From Cryptomeria japonica (taxonomy: Eukaryota > Streptophyta > Pinopsida > Cupressales > Cupressaceae), in assembly GCF_030272615.1 (NCBI RefSeq), contig NC_081414.1:910601009-910665008 (forward strand): a stretch of DNA of 64,000 bases, read 5' to 3'. Under the pieces are notes generated by a model. It saw only the letters and a list, made by a program, of their open reading frames with translations. It did no database searches and was not told where the DNA came from. Positions 10,719 to 21,909 of the stretch are shown here, piece by piece. A program made the translations under genes and the position numbers. Positions within the stretch are counted from its first letter, which is position 1. Every line of letters starts with the position of its first letter.

Positions 10719-12355
10719 TCAATGATGCCTTCCTTTCGTAACCCCAGAGGGCTTTTTCCATCATACCCGAATTTTTGTAGAATTTTGAAGCCTTTGCCAT
10801 ATTTCTCACATGGTAGATTGACGTGATCTTGTGTTTCCTCTTCATTATCTCTGAAAAGCATTTGGTATAAACCTTTCTCTTCTAGTTCACCCCATCTTTG
10901 AAAGGTAGTAGGATCCCATTTGAGCTTCATGATGGAGATTTGCTTGTTAGGATGTGGTCTTCCATATTCTTTTGGGGAACTCATGACTTGTCGTAAGTAC
11001 ATGGTCTGGTTGAAAGTATATTCCCCCATGCCTTTGTCCTGAAACTTGCCTTTAAGCTCACCTTGTTTTGATGTCGAAGGTTTTAATGACTCAGGATCAA
11101 TGTAAGCCGACGAAGGAACCGCCTCACGATTACTAGGAATGATGGTCTCAATCTTTGATTTTAGGTTATTGCAATATATGAATGGATTAGGATCGCCGTT
11201 AACTGTTACCTCCACTCCATTATGAGGAAACTTAATGCATTGGTGATATGTAGATGGAACTGCCCTCATTTCATGAATCCAAGGATGTCCTAGCAATATG
11301 TTATAAGTGAGATTTAAATCCAGGACTTGACAGACCACATCCTTTGTAACTGGCCCAACTCTGATAGGTAAGATGACTGTACCCTTGGATGAACGCTCTT
11401 CATCATCATATGCCTTAATGGTGATCTTGTTTGTAGAATTCACAGCTTTATGAGAATATCCCAATTGTGTGATAGTGCTTAATGTGCAAATGTTTAGACC
11501 TGCTCCTCCATCTATCAGGACTTGTTTTATTCGATGTTTGTGTATGAAGGCTTCAATGTGTAATGGCGCATTATGCGGCTGACTTACAGAGGCGTCATCA
11601 GCTTCCGTGAATGTAAGGGAGTGTGGAATGGAAAGGTATCCTACCATGGCTTGAAACTGGTCCACGTTTAGACCAGTAGGAACAGCAGTATCTCTCAAGA
11701 TTTTGTCAAGAATGGCTTTATGTGTGGGAGATATGCGTAATAGTTCAAGGATTGAAATGAGCGCGGGTGTCTTCCCTAACTGTTCTACAAGGTCATACTT
11801 AGGTTTGGTTGATGAAGAGGCTTTGTTTTTAGTTGGAGCACCTTGCAAAGTGATTTTGCCTCGATGAGTTGTAACATGACATTCAGAGGTAGGTTCAGAA
11901 GAAGATCCAACACCTTTTAAGACAATCTTGGGTCTCTGGGTAGAATTCTCAGACGCTTTGTCCTTAATGATAATGGTAGAGACATAATTGTCCATTGAAA
12001 TGTGATTAATAGTTGAATCATAATTGTAAGACGCTCTGGTATAGTTGGTTTGATCCTCTGTGGCTTTAGCTTTTCCCTTGTCATGTTTTGGGAAAGGTTC
12101 CTTAAACATCTCATGTTCTTGATTAGACGAATGTCCCTCAATCTGAATGTCACCTCTATCAATGAGATCTTGTATGATGTTTTTCAGTCGATGACAATTT
12201 CCTATCTTATGACCCTTGCTCTTATGAAATTCACAATACTCATCATCGTTCCACCAATTTGGTTTAACCTTTGGTTCATATGGAGGAAAATCTGGAACTG
12301 TGATTACCTTGTTTGCCACTAGCTTCTTGAAGACTGACTCAAGTGGTTCTCCCAA
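10700..12355 (-). pseudogene. T1 gag zinc finger, protease and G-patch
   Basis: 551 codons. A CX2HX4HX4C finger (C41, H44, H49, C54) within YCEFHKSKGHKIGNC would bind RNA. The aspartic protease starts near residue 280 with QVLIDGGAGLNIC; Asp-Gly-Gly replaces the usual Asp-Thr/Ser-Gly. LLGHPWIHEM follows. A G-patch-like segment FGYDGKSPLGLRKEG sits at the end, just before the reverse transcriptase, a place where G-patches occur in some retroviruses. The present stop at 10700-10702 results from a frameshift near 10716. Upstream it joins gag through a TGA at 12371-12373. Confidence 0.88.
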
Positions 12356-12370
12356 CGGGGTATACTTCCT

Positions 12371-14080
12371 TCATGATCTAGAAGTTGTTTGAGTATTCAC
12401 TTGATTGTTTGTAGAACTTGATCCCGAAAAGATGACTTTGGGTCGCACTGTGTTGGCATCAACAACACCATCATTGACTGTGTTCTTGTTTTTATTCCAA
12501 AATCTTGGCTTATCTTTTCCTTTAAAGTCATCTTTGTTTTCCTTGAATATCTTAATGACTCCTTGTTCAATTAGGACCTTTTCTGTTGCTAAGCCTTTTT
12601 CAATGACGTCCTTGAAGGTGGACAAACAAGATTTCCTTAAGTCATAACCAATCTCTTTGTTAACATTTTGGGTGAACATTTCTACCATTTGTTTTTGTGG
12701 AATTTCACAAGAGCATCTGCTGGCTAGATTTCTCCATCTTTGTAAAAATGATGCAAAAGATTCTCCCTCTTTTTTCTTAGTATTGCACAAAGTAGTGACT
12801 CATATGTCTGTCTCTATGTTGTAGGAGAAATGTTGAATAAATGCCTCTGCTAAGTCACCCCATGACTTAATTTCAGGTGGAAGTTGGGAGAACCATTCCA
12901 TAGCTTGATCACCTAAGCTTTGTGGGAATAATCTCATCAAATATGTCTCTTCTACTGCTACCTCAATGCAAGCTGTGAAAAATTGTCTTATGTGTGGCTT
13001 AGGATCCCCTTTTCCTCTATACTTATCAAATTTAGGTGTCACAAAGTGTGTAGGAAAAGGAGGCATTGGAATGCTCTTGTCAAATGGATAAGGACATATG
13101 TCTCTCATTGTGTATGTTGGCTTTGGTGTATTTATATCCTCCATTTTCTTTTGTAAGTCCCTGATTTGTTGCTCCAAATTGCTCTTAGGTGGAGATCGAC
13201 TTCTTGGACCATACCCCATGCTTGAGGCACCAATTGGAGGAGGAGCATGTTGCATATATGGATGATACTAATCATACACATGTTCATATGGAGGAGGTCT
13301 GTAATGATGCTGTGTATATGGACCACTTGGTATAGATTCATGTTGAGGAACACCATATCTATTTTGTGCATGTATACCATATTCTACAGGCATGTCATGT
13401 TCTATTGTGTTGCCCCCAAATTTGACATGAGGTTTCCTTGTGTCCAAATTTTGAGCATGCCTTTGAATATCCAATTGCTTTGGTGGTTGTTCCTTAGCAT
13501 TGGTATGTGATTGAGCATATCTGTCTACATAAGACTTCCATAATGGTCTACAAAAGTGAGTATCATATGTTTGACCATGTGTATGTGGGACCTCTGGTTT
13601 TTGAAGCAAAGCTGATGGTGATTCAAGTACCATATGTGGTCCTCTATTTCCTCCACTATTAGGTCTCCTTTGATCCATATTGGGGTGAGGTTGTTGCAAA
13701 GGTCTATGTTCCATTATTTGAGACATGTCAAAATCATGAGGTATCTTGGCTCCACTTTGTGCCATCATTTGTAAGAAATATTGTCTATCCCTCCTCATTA
13801 TTTCCTCAACCAATCGATTGAAATGGGGATTCATAATGGATTCTTCCACATCTGCTGAATGTACTGAAAAGTTGTCCACATTGTCATTTTGCATAGCATT
13901 GTTGTTTATAGTGTCCATGTTCTCAACATTTGGATTGTTTCTATAGGTATCCATGTCAGGTAATGTAGTATGATCAGAATTGAAAAAGATATCATTGTCA
14001 TACTCATAAGAACTCATGTTTGCGGACTCTTGAGCCTCTTTAGTTTCTCTCCTAGATTTTTGAAGACAGGTTTCAACCAT
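12371..14080 (-). pseudogene. T1 gag (capsid-like) region
   Basis: Starts at a true ATG (14078-14080). The first 270 codons are polar and low in complexity with no clear domain, ending in TAG at 13268-13270. Next comes the gag core (Retrotrans_gag type) with MPPFPTHFVTPKFDKYRGKG, ETYLMRLFPQSL and AMEWFSQLPPEIKSW, ending in TGA at 12800-12802. The last part has FLQRWRNLASRC and a basic linker to the zinc finger. Homologous blocks exist in T2 (27950-28320) and T3 (about 57190-57400). It forms the particle shell that packages element RNA. Confidence 0.88.
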
Positions 14081-14542
14081 GAACTAGGTATTGACCAAGA
14101 TGTGAGAGACTAGATGAAAAATGGAAAGAGTATGGAAGACCAAGAGTTGGATGGAATGTAAATGAATCTGAAGTGTACTTGTAATGCCCAAAGTGTAAGA
14201 CCAAGTATGTATGTAGTAGAGTAGGTGTGACTTCCAAAGAGAGGATAGTTTCTCTTGATGAGGTAAGCTGACCTTGACTCTAAGTAAAACCAAATGAGAC
14301 CCAAAGGTAAGAAACCTTGATGAGGGACCACTTAGCAAAGCGTTGTTGTATGTAGTGTGTTGACAAAGTATGATGAGGACAAGCAAGTGACCTTTTGACT
14401 CAAGTTTAGACAAATGTGAATGTAATGTGAGATGTAAAGCAATGATGGACTTTGTGAGACCCAAGGACAGGTTGAATGCTAAATGAAACCCTAGAGAGAT
14501 GACCTAGGAAGCTCAAGAATTCTGAAACTGACTGTGTTGTTC

Positions 14543-14900
14543 GCTGGACTGTAACAGTTTTTCAATTTTGGACACAGATGTGCCTGTATACTTCACAGAC
14601 ACGGTTTCCCGACATAGACGCTACTCTGTTTAACATAGACACGCTTCTGAGATTTTCTTGTTTATGTTTGCTGGACTGCAACAGTTTTTTGATTTTGGAC
14701 ATAGATGCGCCTGTATACTTCACAGACGCAGTTTCCAGACACAGACGCTTCTCTGCTTAACACAAACGCGCTTCTGAGATGTTTTTGCTTGCCAGATGCA
14801 ATGTTGACTGTTGGAACATAGACGCGATTCTGTCCTTCACAGACGCGACTAGACAACACAAACGCTATTATGCCCGACACAGACGCAAATCTGCAAATTT
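14543..14900. repeat. CACAGACGCG array with 127-base tandem duplication
   Basis: The block starting GCTGGACTG at 14543 is repeated at 14670 with about 85 percent identity by eye. Inside are units of 18-22 bases with core ACACAGACGC, continuing to about 14895. The strand sense is opposite to the array at 2160-2412. Confidence 0.8.
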
Positions 14901-15180
14901 TGTGCAATTTTTCCAATCTGTGAAGTTGTTTTATTGTGATCAAATCTGACTGTTTGACTGATTTTCATGACAAGAGGACACAGTGTTGATAAAGACTCAA
15001 TGTTTGCAAGTGTCTAGACTCAAAATGACTCCAAGAAAAGTGTGTTGTTTGATGTAAAAATGTTTTGCATACACTTGAAGACACAAAAGACACAATGTTT
15101 TGCTGTTTGGTCTTGAAATGTTTTGAATGTTTAAAATAAGTCAAGCACAATTCTTATGGCTAGCCAAGACAATAGTTGTT

Positions 15181-15720
15181 GATCCCACATGGGGTTTTAC
15201 CCCCGAGGCTACGCTATTCAGAGTGGATACTTAGATGCTTGACCTCACTGGCTCCACCCTCAGCACTCACTTCTCGGGTCAGCCAAGCATCAGTCCCCAT
15301 GAAAACTCCCCATGGCAAACTTTGTATCTCTACTAAGAACCGTATGTGTGTGGGCCGCTACCAGAGGTCCGACCTCCTGCCCCAACAACTAGAAGGATTT
15401 GGGCCTCTAAAACAAAATGGTGCTAGTAAGGGCATCCGCTCATGTGGCCATACATGTGGCACTTTCAGCTCTGTAAATACAGAAGGCTCCCAGCCGGTAG
15501 GGGTTATGCCCTACAAATGATCAAATAAATTTGATCAAACGGGTTTATGGGGAGACATAGTGTCGGTATGAACTAATCAGCACACATTATCCATAGTTTT
15601 CACCATGAATACATTTGATTATAGTGGTTCGAATGAGGTGGGTTTTCCTCGCTACCACTTAGGTTGTTCTCTTCTCACTAGTAGTCCTAATGACCACACG
15701 GGAAGACAGGCCCTCTAAAG
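15181..15720 (-). promoter_or_regulatory. conserved structured leader block, T1 copy
   Basis: The minus-strand sequence aligns with plus-strand 24769-25310 in T2. Shared words include CTTTAGAGGGCCTG, TTTAGAGGCC with CCTTCTAGTTG, CATGGGGACTGATGCTTGG and GTCAAGCATCTA. GATGCTTG (15234-15241) and CAAGCATC (15284-15291) form a perfect 8-bp stem in both elements. The LTRs of T1 and T2 are unrelated, so conservation here suggests selection on RNA. Packaging, dimerisation or translation control are possible roles; none is shown. Confidence 0.65.
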
Positions 15721-16114
15721 ATTAAACAAAAAGAGCCTATTGCTCAAGACACAAATGACAATGATTCAATTTTAGTGCACCAATGGAAGTGTTTGCTAGT
15801 CTATGAAAACAAGGCACACAATAAAAATCCAAAGAAATCTTTGCCAAGGACCTGCACCAAAGATTTGTTAGTAGTTTGGTTTGTTTCAAATGATCACCCC
15901 TTCCTGCAAGCACACAAGTTAGGTAAATTTTAAAACCCAAAAGACTTTGTGAAAATAGGGGCCTTCAACCAAACGATTTTGTTTCCAAAACAAGCTGCAC
16001 CAGTTTTGTTAGCTAGATCTGAAAATGTTAGCTCAAAATAAACCAGATCTGAAACCCTAAATGCAAAATCCAAAAACTGAATCAATAAAATTTCAAAATT
16101 TTGAAACAGGCAAT

Positions 16115-16345
16115 ACACAGACGCGATTACCCCCGACGCAGACGTGACTCTGCCACACAAACGTGGTTCTGTGATACACAGACGTGAGTAAAAACCACAG
16201 ACGCTCTTTCCAAACACAGACGCGGGTAAAAATGACACAGACGCGCTTCTGTAACACAGATGTGCCTCCCTAGAACCTGCAAAATGAAATATTGCCAAAA
16301 CATAGACGTGGATCCAGTTGTCTCAGACGTGCCTAAAAATCAAAA
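16115..16345. repeat. degenerate ACACAGACGCG array after the T1 primer site
   Basis: Ten or more units of about 18-22 bases with core ACACAGACGCG (sense CGCGTCTGTGT), 120-350 bases downstream of the primer site in sense. Comparable arrays with related cores occupy the same position in T2 and T3. Confidence 0.8.
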
Positions 16346-16461
16346 ACGCAATCCGAAAGTGCGCAGATGCGAAAATACCAAAAATGCTGCCAAAAATGTC
16401 CAATCTGCAACTTCAAAAACACAAGATCTACAACAAGGAGGTTAAATGCAAAGGGACAAGA

Positions 16462-16479
16462 GTCCCACTGGGCGTGCCA
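16462..16479 (-). other. primer binding site of T1
   Basis: On the minus strand, three bases after the LTR, reads TGGCACGCCCAGTGGGAC. TGG at its start fits pairing with the CCA end of a tRNA. It is not the initiator-Met site; the tRNA was not identified. Confidence 0.7.
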
Positions 16480-16482
16480 AAA

Positions 16483-17260
16483 TGTATATGGTGAAAATGG
16501 ATAACAATAACAACAAGATTGAAAGGCTAAATGAATTCAACCACCAAACCCTAGCCTAACAATCAACAAAGATCCACCATAACATATGAAGATTACCTAA
16601 GACAATGCAAATCACATGAAATCACAAAGATTATACCATCACATCTCCAATAGGGTTTTGATCTCCATTCTTCCTATCTCCATTGATCTTGCTTGATATA
16701 TTTGCTCTCAGATTTTATGTGCACAAGAGCTCAACAAAGAACGGAATGTGGTTGCAAGTAGGATCGTAGTATAGTCAAAATGATCATTAGGGCATTAAGT
16801 CATTAGGGTTTGATAATGAAGAAGGCATCTCCTTAAATAGAAGACACAATAAGAAATGGAGGGATAAGATTGAGAGGTGTAAAAGGAGGTCAGCTATGAT
16901 TAGAGGGTAGGTAGAAGAAATAGTAAAATAATGAAAGAGGTAGGTAGTGCAGGAATTAAGAGATGAATGACATGTGTCATGTGTAGAAAAAGCTAATGAA
17001 TTAATTAAATAAATAAATAAAGATTTATTTAATTAATAGAAGAAGTGGGATCAATTAAATAAATAAATATTTATTTAATTTAGGAAAAGGATAATTTAAA
17101 TAAATAAATGTATTTATTTGAATGAGAAATAAGGCTAGAAGAGGATAAATGAATTAATTAAATAAATAAAGATTTATTTGATTAATAGAAGAATTAGGCT
17201 TAGATAATTAAATAAATAAAATATTTATTTAATTAGACTGGACAATTTTAGGTGTCTACA
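16483..17260 (-). repeat. T1 LTR, right copy (5' LTR in sense)
   Basis: Sense starts TGTAGACACC and ends CATATACA. It carries the full AT-palindrome cluster at 16990-17240. This copy would drive transcription of the element. Confidence 0.93.
16831..16840 (-). promoter_or_regulatory. possible TATA box in T1 LTR
   Basis: Sense CTATTTAAGG, about 350 bases from the LTR end, preserved in both LTR copies (1222-1231 on the left). A weak TATA match. Confidence 0.35.
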
Positions 17261-18440
17261 ATCACAAATTCAACATGAATGAATGCCTCATCTATAGAAG
17301 CAAAAGGTACCTCTAATGGTTTCAAAATTTGTCAAAATAGTTATGATATACCAAATAATCAAGTGGAATATTCTTTAGGTAACTAATATTATCTTCAAAC
17401 TATTTATTTTGATTTTCATCATATATGGACCTAATTGCCCCACCTTTAGGAGATAACTATAGGAGATAATTTATTACATTTAAAAGTCCAGCATAAATAA
17501 ATTAATTATACATGCTATGTGAATGTTTACTATCACAAATTGATTTTAATTCATTTATCTACATGAATACACTCTTTATTTATTAGTTCTAGGAATGGAG
17601 CACTCACATGGGCAAACAAAATGCTAGGTTTGAGAAAAATATTTAAGAGATTGGATATATTTTTTTATATTTTCCAAATGGCTTGAGTATAATGATAATA
17701 TAATTTTTAAAATAGGTTTATATCACTTTCCTTTGACTTGGTCATGGAAGATCATCTAAACCCCGAATGCACCTTCATCTTTAAAAACATGTAGTTTAAG
17801 GTCAGTCATTCATATCTATCTTATCAAACATTAGAGGAGTGAGCTTCTAAAAGTAAGAAGTACCAAGATGCGTGGTCTAGTAAAAATTTTGTAGTCCTAA
17901 ATATCCACAAAATTTGGAACAATAATACATTTTTTTAATAATATTTAATTGTAAAATAAAGGATTAAAATGGAACTAAACAGTCTAAATAAATTAATCAG
18001 GGTTAAAGGGATAAACTAGGATCAATTCATGAAGGCAAGATCTATTATCTCAAAATTAATATATTCATGCAAGAAAAGAAATATTAAATCTAGAGATAAA
18101 ATTCTTGAAAAAATTAGCTAGCTAAAAGTGAAAGAATGCTATCAAACTCTCATTTTTGCACAGACTGGAAGAATGCTGGGAAAGGTTGTAGAGGGTAAAG
18201 CTTGTTGGCCATTGTAGGGTCTGACTTTATACCCACTGATCAGATTTCATTGGAATTTTGTAAATCCATTTCAACAAACATTGTTTGTGCATATCCTGCA
18301 ATCATAGCATTTCATTAGACCATATTTCTTTGAGGCATCTGACCAAATAGTTCATTTCTTAATTATAAAATCAATTCAATTCCAAGTGAATAGGTAATGA
18401 AGCATTCATCAAGAATTGAAGGAGAAATCACTATTGAACT

Positions 18441-18959
18441 TAACCGTATGTTGGCTAGGCCCCACAATATTAAGAAGATCCTAATTACCTGTCCTAAACC
18501 TTGCATTGACCATCATAATTTTAGAGTGAGTTGAGTTAATTAGTCCATTAGCGAGATTGGGAAAGAGTTCGGTATTGAGTTAGGTGTTGGTGGAAGGTTT
18601 AACGAGGTACACTATCATCATAATTAATGTTAGAGAGTGTTGTGTGAAGAAGAATGGCCAAGAAAGGAGTGACTGTCCTAAGTGCTTGAGACTGTCACAA
18701 AAAGTGAGTGTTGCAGCAGTGAATCTTCCTTTGACCTTTGTGTGTTTGGAAGGGTAAAGACCCATGGTGCTATATGTTGAGTGGTTAAGATGGTAAAGAC
18801 CCACATATCAACTATCTACTTTGACATCCTAGGATGGTGTCCACCTACTCTAAAACCTTGTGGGCACTCTCTATCCTATACTAACATATACATAACATGT
18901 ACCTCTCATATAACCCTATGTTGGCTAGGCCCCACCATAATTAGAAGATCCTAATTACT
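18441..18959. repeat. dispersed 49-base direct repeat
   Basis: TATGTTGGCTAGGCCCCAC with flanking TTAAGAAGATCCTAATTAC-like sequence occurs at 18441-18489 and 18911-18959 with about five differences. It could be a remnant of an older tandem or element end. Confidence 0.7.
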
Positions 18960-19399
18960 AAAAACACTAGATTATCCCCTAAAAGGTTGTTGAGTCATAG
19001 AAGGCCTAGCTTGATAGCCCTATAGTCTCTCATACCTAAAATGAGAGACTTAACTAAGTAACCAAGACTTAACCTCAACCCCATTTGTGGATCTTAAAAA
19101 TGTAGAGGATTGGAGATGAATCAACTCTCGAATATGATCCTTTGGCTCATGATATGTGCTTGCTATAGTCGATACCTCTTGTATTTATGAATGATGAGGC
19201 TAGGTAATGTGTATTGATCAATATTCTATCTCCTCTATGTGTATTTCCAAAATTCAAGGCGAACTCCTAATAAGCTCCCAAGATGCAAGTATATGCTCCT
19301 CTACTACAAGTGGATCCTCATGGCTTGTAAGATTTGGGGTCCATACTTGGGATACTCATCTTGGTGAAATCTCTCAAAGTGATATGACCCTTCCTTCCA

Positions 19400-19669
19400 T
19401 TTCCTACACCCTATTTTCTAACCCACACCTCATAACCTTTACCTCACTTCCTATCATTATTACCTTCCATCTAACTTTCATATCCCCTATCTTAACCTCC
19501 TCCACTTTCCTACATCCTATCCTAAACCTTAACCTCATACACACTTACTTTTACTTCACCTACCTAACCCCATTCCATCCTTAATTTATCTCCCCCCATT
19601 CACTTTCCTACCTTCCAAACCCCTAACATATCCTAACTTACTCTCTCACCATTACATCCTTCATCACTT
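19400..19669. repeat. pyrimidine-rich tract split by C1
   Basis: The plus strand is mostly C and T with runs such as CCTTCCTTCCATTTCCTAC. It resumes after C1 at 34409-34500, so C1 inserted into it. Confidence 0.7.
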
Positions 19670-19674
19670 ACCTC
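19670..19674. repeat. target site duplication of C1 (ACCTC)
   Basis: ACCTC also follows the element at 34409-34413. Confidence 0.92.
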
Positions 19675-21169
19675 TGTTAGTTCTGATACTTGATGTAAAG
19701 TATAGATGCCAATAGCTAATAAGATGATAAGGGGGGGGGTGAATCATAAAAACTTAAACTTCCATAAATCAACAGATTCCACCTCGGTAACTTATACTTC
19801 AGCAAGTTAACCAAAAACTATTAAACATGCAAACTTAAGAACACATAATCATAACAACACTCATAACACTAGATTTAATGTGGAAACCCAAATAGGGAAA
19901 AACCATTATTTGATTTCGGACCCACTAAGAAATATACTCTTCTAGAGTATGCTTGGTTAAAAGAAAATCCTGTTAAAGATTACAAACACATTGCTAGATG
20001 TGACCCGGTTAAGGGATTTCCCTCAGATCTGTTAGGATCTTCACTTTTTTATAAGTGACCTTGCTAAAGGATTTCAAACACTCACTTAGAGTGTTACCTT
20101 GCTAGAGGGTTTACATATAAGACTATTAAGTCCACTCGGTTAAGAGATTTTCTATCACTTACAAAATAACAATAATAAAATCTATCTACAACTTCACATC
20201 TAAAATGCTAAAGTAGATTCTTATTTGCTCAAAACAATCTTGTCATAGGACTTATCTTGTCCCTCTGCTAGGCTCTCTACTCTATTATTCAAACAGGTCT
20301 TCAAGCTTCTGTGCTCGGTAATCACTATGTAGCATCCCTATGCATACACTTGCCCACATACATTGTTTATCAACAATTCCTTATTTATAAACAATTGCTA
20401 ACCGCTAAATCTCCTTGATCACATTTACCATGATCAATCTTAGCCATTAGATCTTCAAACTTGACTAGATTCAATGTATCCTTTCGATCTAAAAATGTTT
20501 TACCTTACCTTGGGACTTGCATTCCCTTCTTGGAACTTGCATAATGTTATTGCGGTTCAATCTGCATTGTAGATCTTTTTGCTGATTTTCCTTCGCCATA
20601 GATCCTTAACAAACTTCATACACGACATACCAATCATTTATACATTTCCAGCTAATCATTGTCCTTCATTAAATAATGCTTTTATCCATCCCATGCGCAC
20701 TATCATAACTTGGTTGTAACTCGGTAAATACTAAACTTTACTCGGTAGACATTTCGCCTTCATTAACCGATATCAATAACCTTAGGGTTTACCGACTAGG
20801 TGCCTTGCTCGGTTGCATAGTATAGTATAAACCTTACAATCAATAACATATGTAGGATATCAAAACAATCTAAACATCATGATCTCATCATTTTCTAACT
20901 CGGTAATAGTTTCCCATTGAATAACTTATTCCTCCCTTTATTCATCACATTCTTTCTATGTCTTTTACCAACATCTTAATTCTCTTCTAATCAATCTTCT
21001 CAAGATATGGCAACATCATACTGAATCAGATAATCAATTTCTTGACATCAATGACAAAATAATGTTATAAAGATAGTTATTATCCTTCTTCAGTTATATC
21101 AATAATCTTCAACAACCTTCTCAATATCCTTATTGAATATCAACAATCTTTCTTACTGTAATGCCAACA
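19675..21169 (-). repeat. C1 LTR, left copy (3' in sense)
   Basis: Plus strand from TGTTAGTTCTGATAC to GTAATGCCAACA. It has a G9 run followed by TGAATCA near 19728, a motif also seen in the other Copia LTRs of this window. A TATA-like TTTATAAATAAG (sense) is at 20380-20391. Confidence 0.92.
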
Positions 21170-21181
21170 ATCTCCCCCTTT
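21170..21181 (-). other. polypurine tract of C1
   Basis: Sense AAAGGGGGAGAT directly before the 3' LTR, the usual Copia form. Confidence 0.85.
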
Positions 21182-21909
21182 GGCATTGATGGCAAAACCA
21201 ATAATTAAATGGTAATACCAACAAGATATTCAAATTGATTTAGATTCACATTGCTATTAGACTTCTCCTGTTGTCCTTGATCTGTTAAAATCTTCTGAAG
21301 TCTTCTTCCTTTTCAATAGGCTTCGAGCTATTGACTTGCATTTAGACTTCTTCATTTTTCAATCTACTCCCCCTGTCATTAGTCTTCTATTATTTCCATC
21401 ATTCAGGGCCTTATCTTGCAGTCAACCATTTAGTCTTCTCCCCCTTTGACAATAATGCCAAAAAGTAAAAGAACTAAATCATGATTCCTTCCTCTGTGAA
21501 GTGGTTTGCCTTGCTATGTAACATCTCAGTCTTGGTCAGATCAGCTTGTCTCTAATCACAATTGCCTGCACACCTTTAGGCGACCTCCTAAAGTGCATAA
21601 ATCAGCATCAATCCACACATAATATTCTGTAGATTCATCGAATTGATGCTTTCACCAAACTCGGTCAGTGAGTAGAAGATAGGGTTAGGACCCCTAACTT
21701 GCTTCTGAGATACTCAAAAGTGTCCCTTGGCAGTGGCTTTGTGAAGATGTCTGCTAATTGCTCCTTTGAACTTATATATTCTAGCACAACTTTCTTCTCT
21801 TAAACTTCTTCTCTGAGATAGTGATACTTTATAGATATATGCTTTGTCTTAGAGTGCATCATTGGATTCTTTGAAATGTTAATGGCACTAGTATTATCAC
21901 AGAATATAG
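21182..21909 (-). other. C1 3' untranslated region
   Basis: Between RNase H and the polypurine tract. No coding signature. Confidence 0.5.

Larger units (their letters stand above)
14081..16461 (-). other. T1 leader (5' untranslated region), 2.4 kb
   Basis: Non-coding between primer site and gag start. It contains two CACAGACGCG-type arrays (14543-14900 and 16115-16345, as read on the plus strand) and, between them, a segment at 15181-15720 conserved in T2. Short open frames on either strand here lack any family signature. Confidence 0.75.
874..17260 (-). mobile_element. T1: Tat-type Ty3/gypsy retrotransposon, complete but defective
   Basis: A 16.4-kb element read on the minus strand, bounded by LTRs of 778 bp (right, 5' in sense) and 762 bp (left, 3' in sense) that begin TG and end CA, with a 5-bp target duplication. 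Sense order is primer site, 2.4-kb leader, gag, zinc finger, protease, G-patch, reverse transcriptase, RNase H, archaeal-type RNase H, integrase, then a 4.9-kb 3' region with an antisense plant-mobile-domain frame. The double RNase H and the antisense extra frame are known traits of the plant Tat/Ogre lineage. The LTRs differ at 8 positions plus one 16-base gap, so insertion is recent, yet sense coding carries seven stops and a frameshift. Confidence 0.93.
17266..19669. other. host intergenic DNA, no gene recognised
   Basis: AT-rich. The only structure seen is a 49-base direct repeat (18441-18489 and 18911-18959) and a pyrimidine-rich plus strand from about 19400 to the C1 insertion. Confidence 0.5.

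Noticed and set aside
15176-15520. 115-codon plus-strand frame in the T1 leader
   Set aside because: It is antisense to the conserved leader block; similarity to T2 is at RNA level and the frame is not kept there.
19207-19584. 125-codon plus-strand frame before C1
   Set aside because: Lies in a pyrimidine-rich tract that suppresses stops; composition is Thr/Ser/Pro/Leu low complexity.
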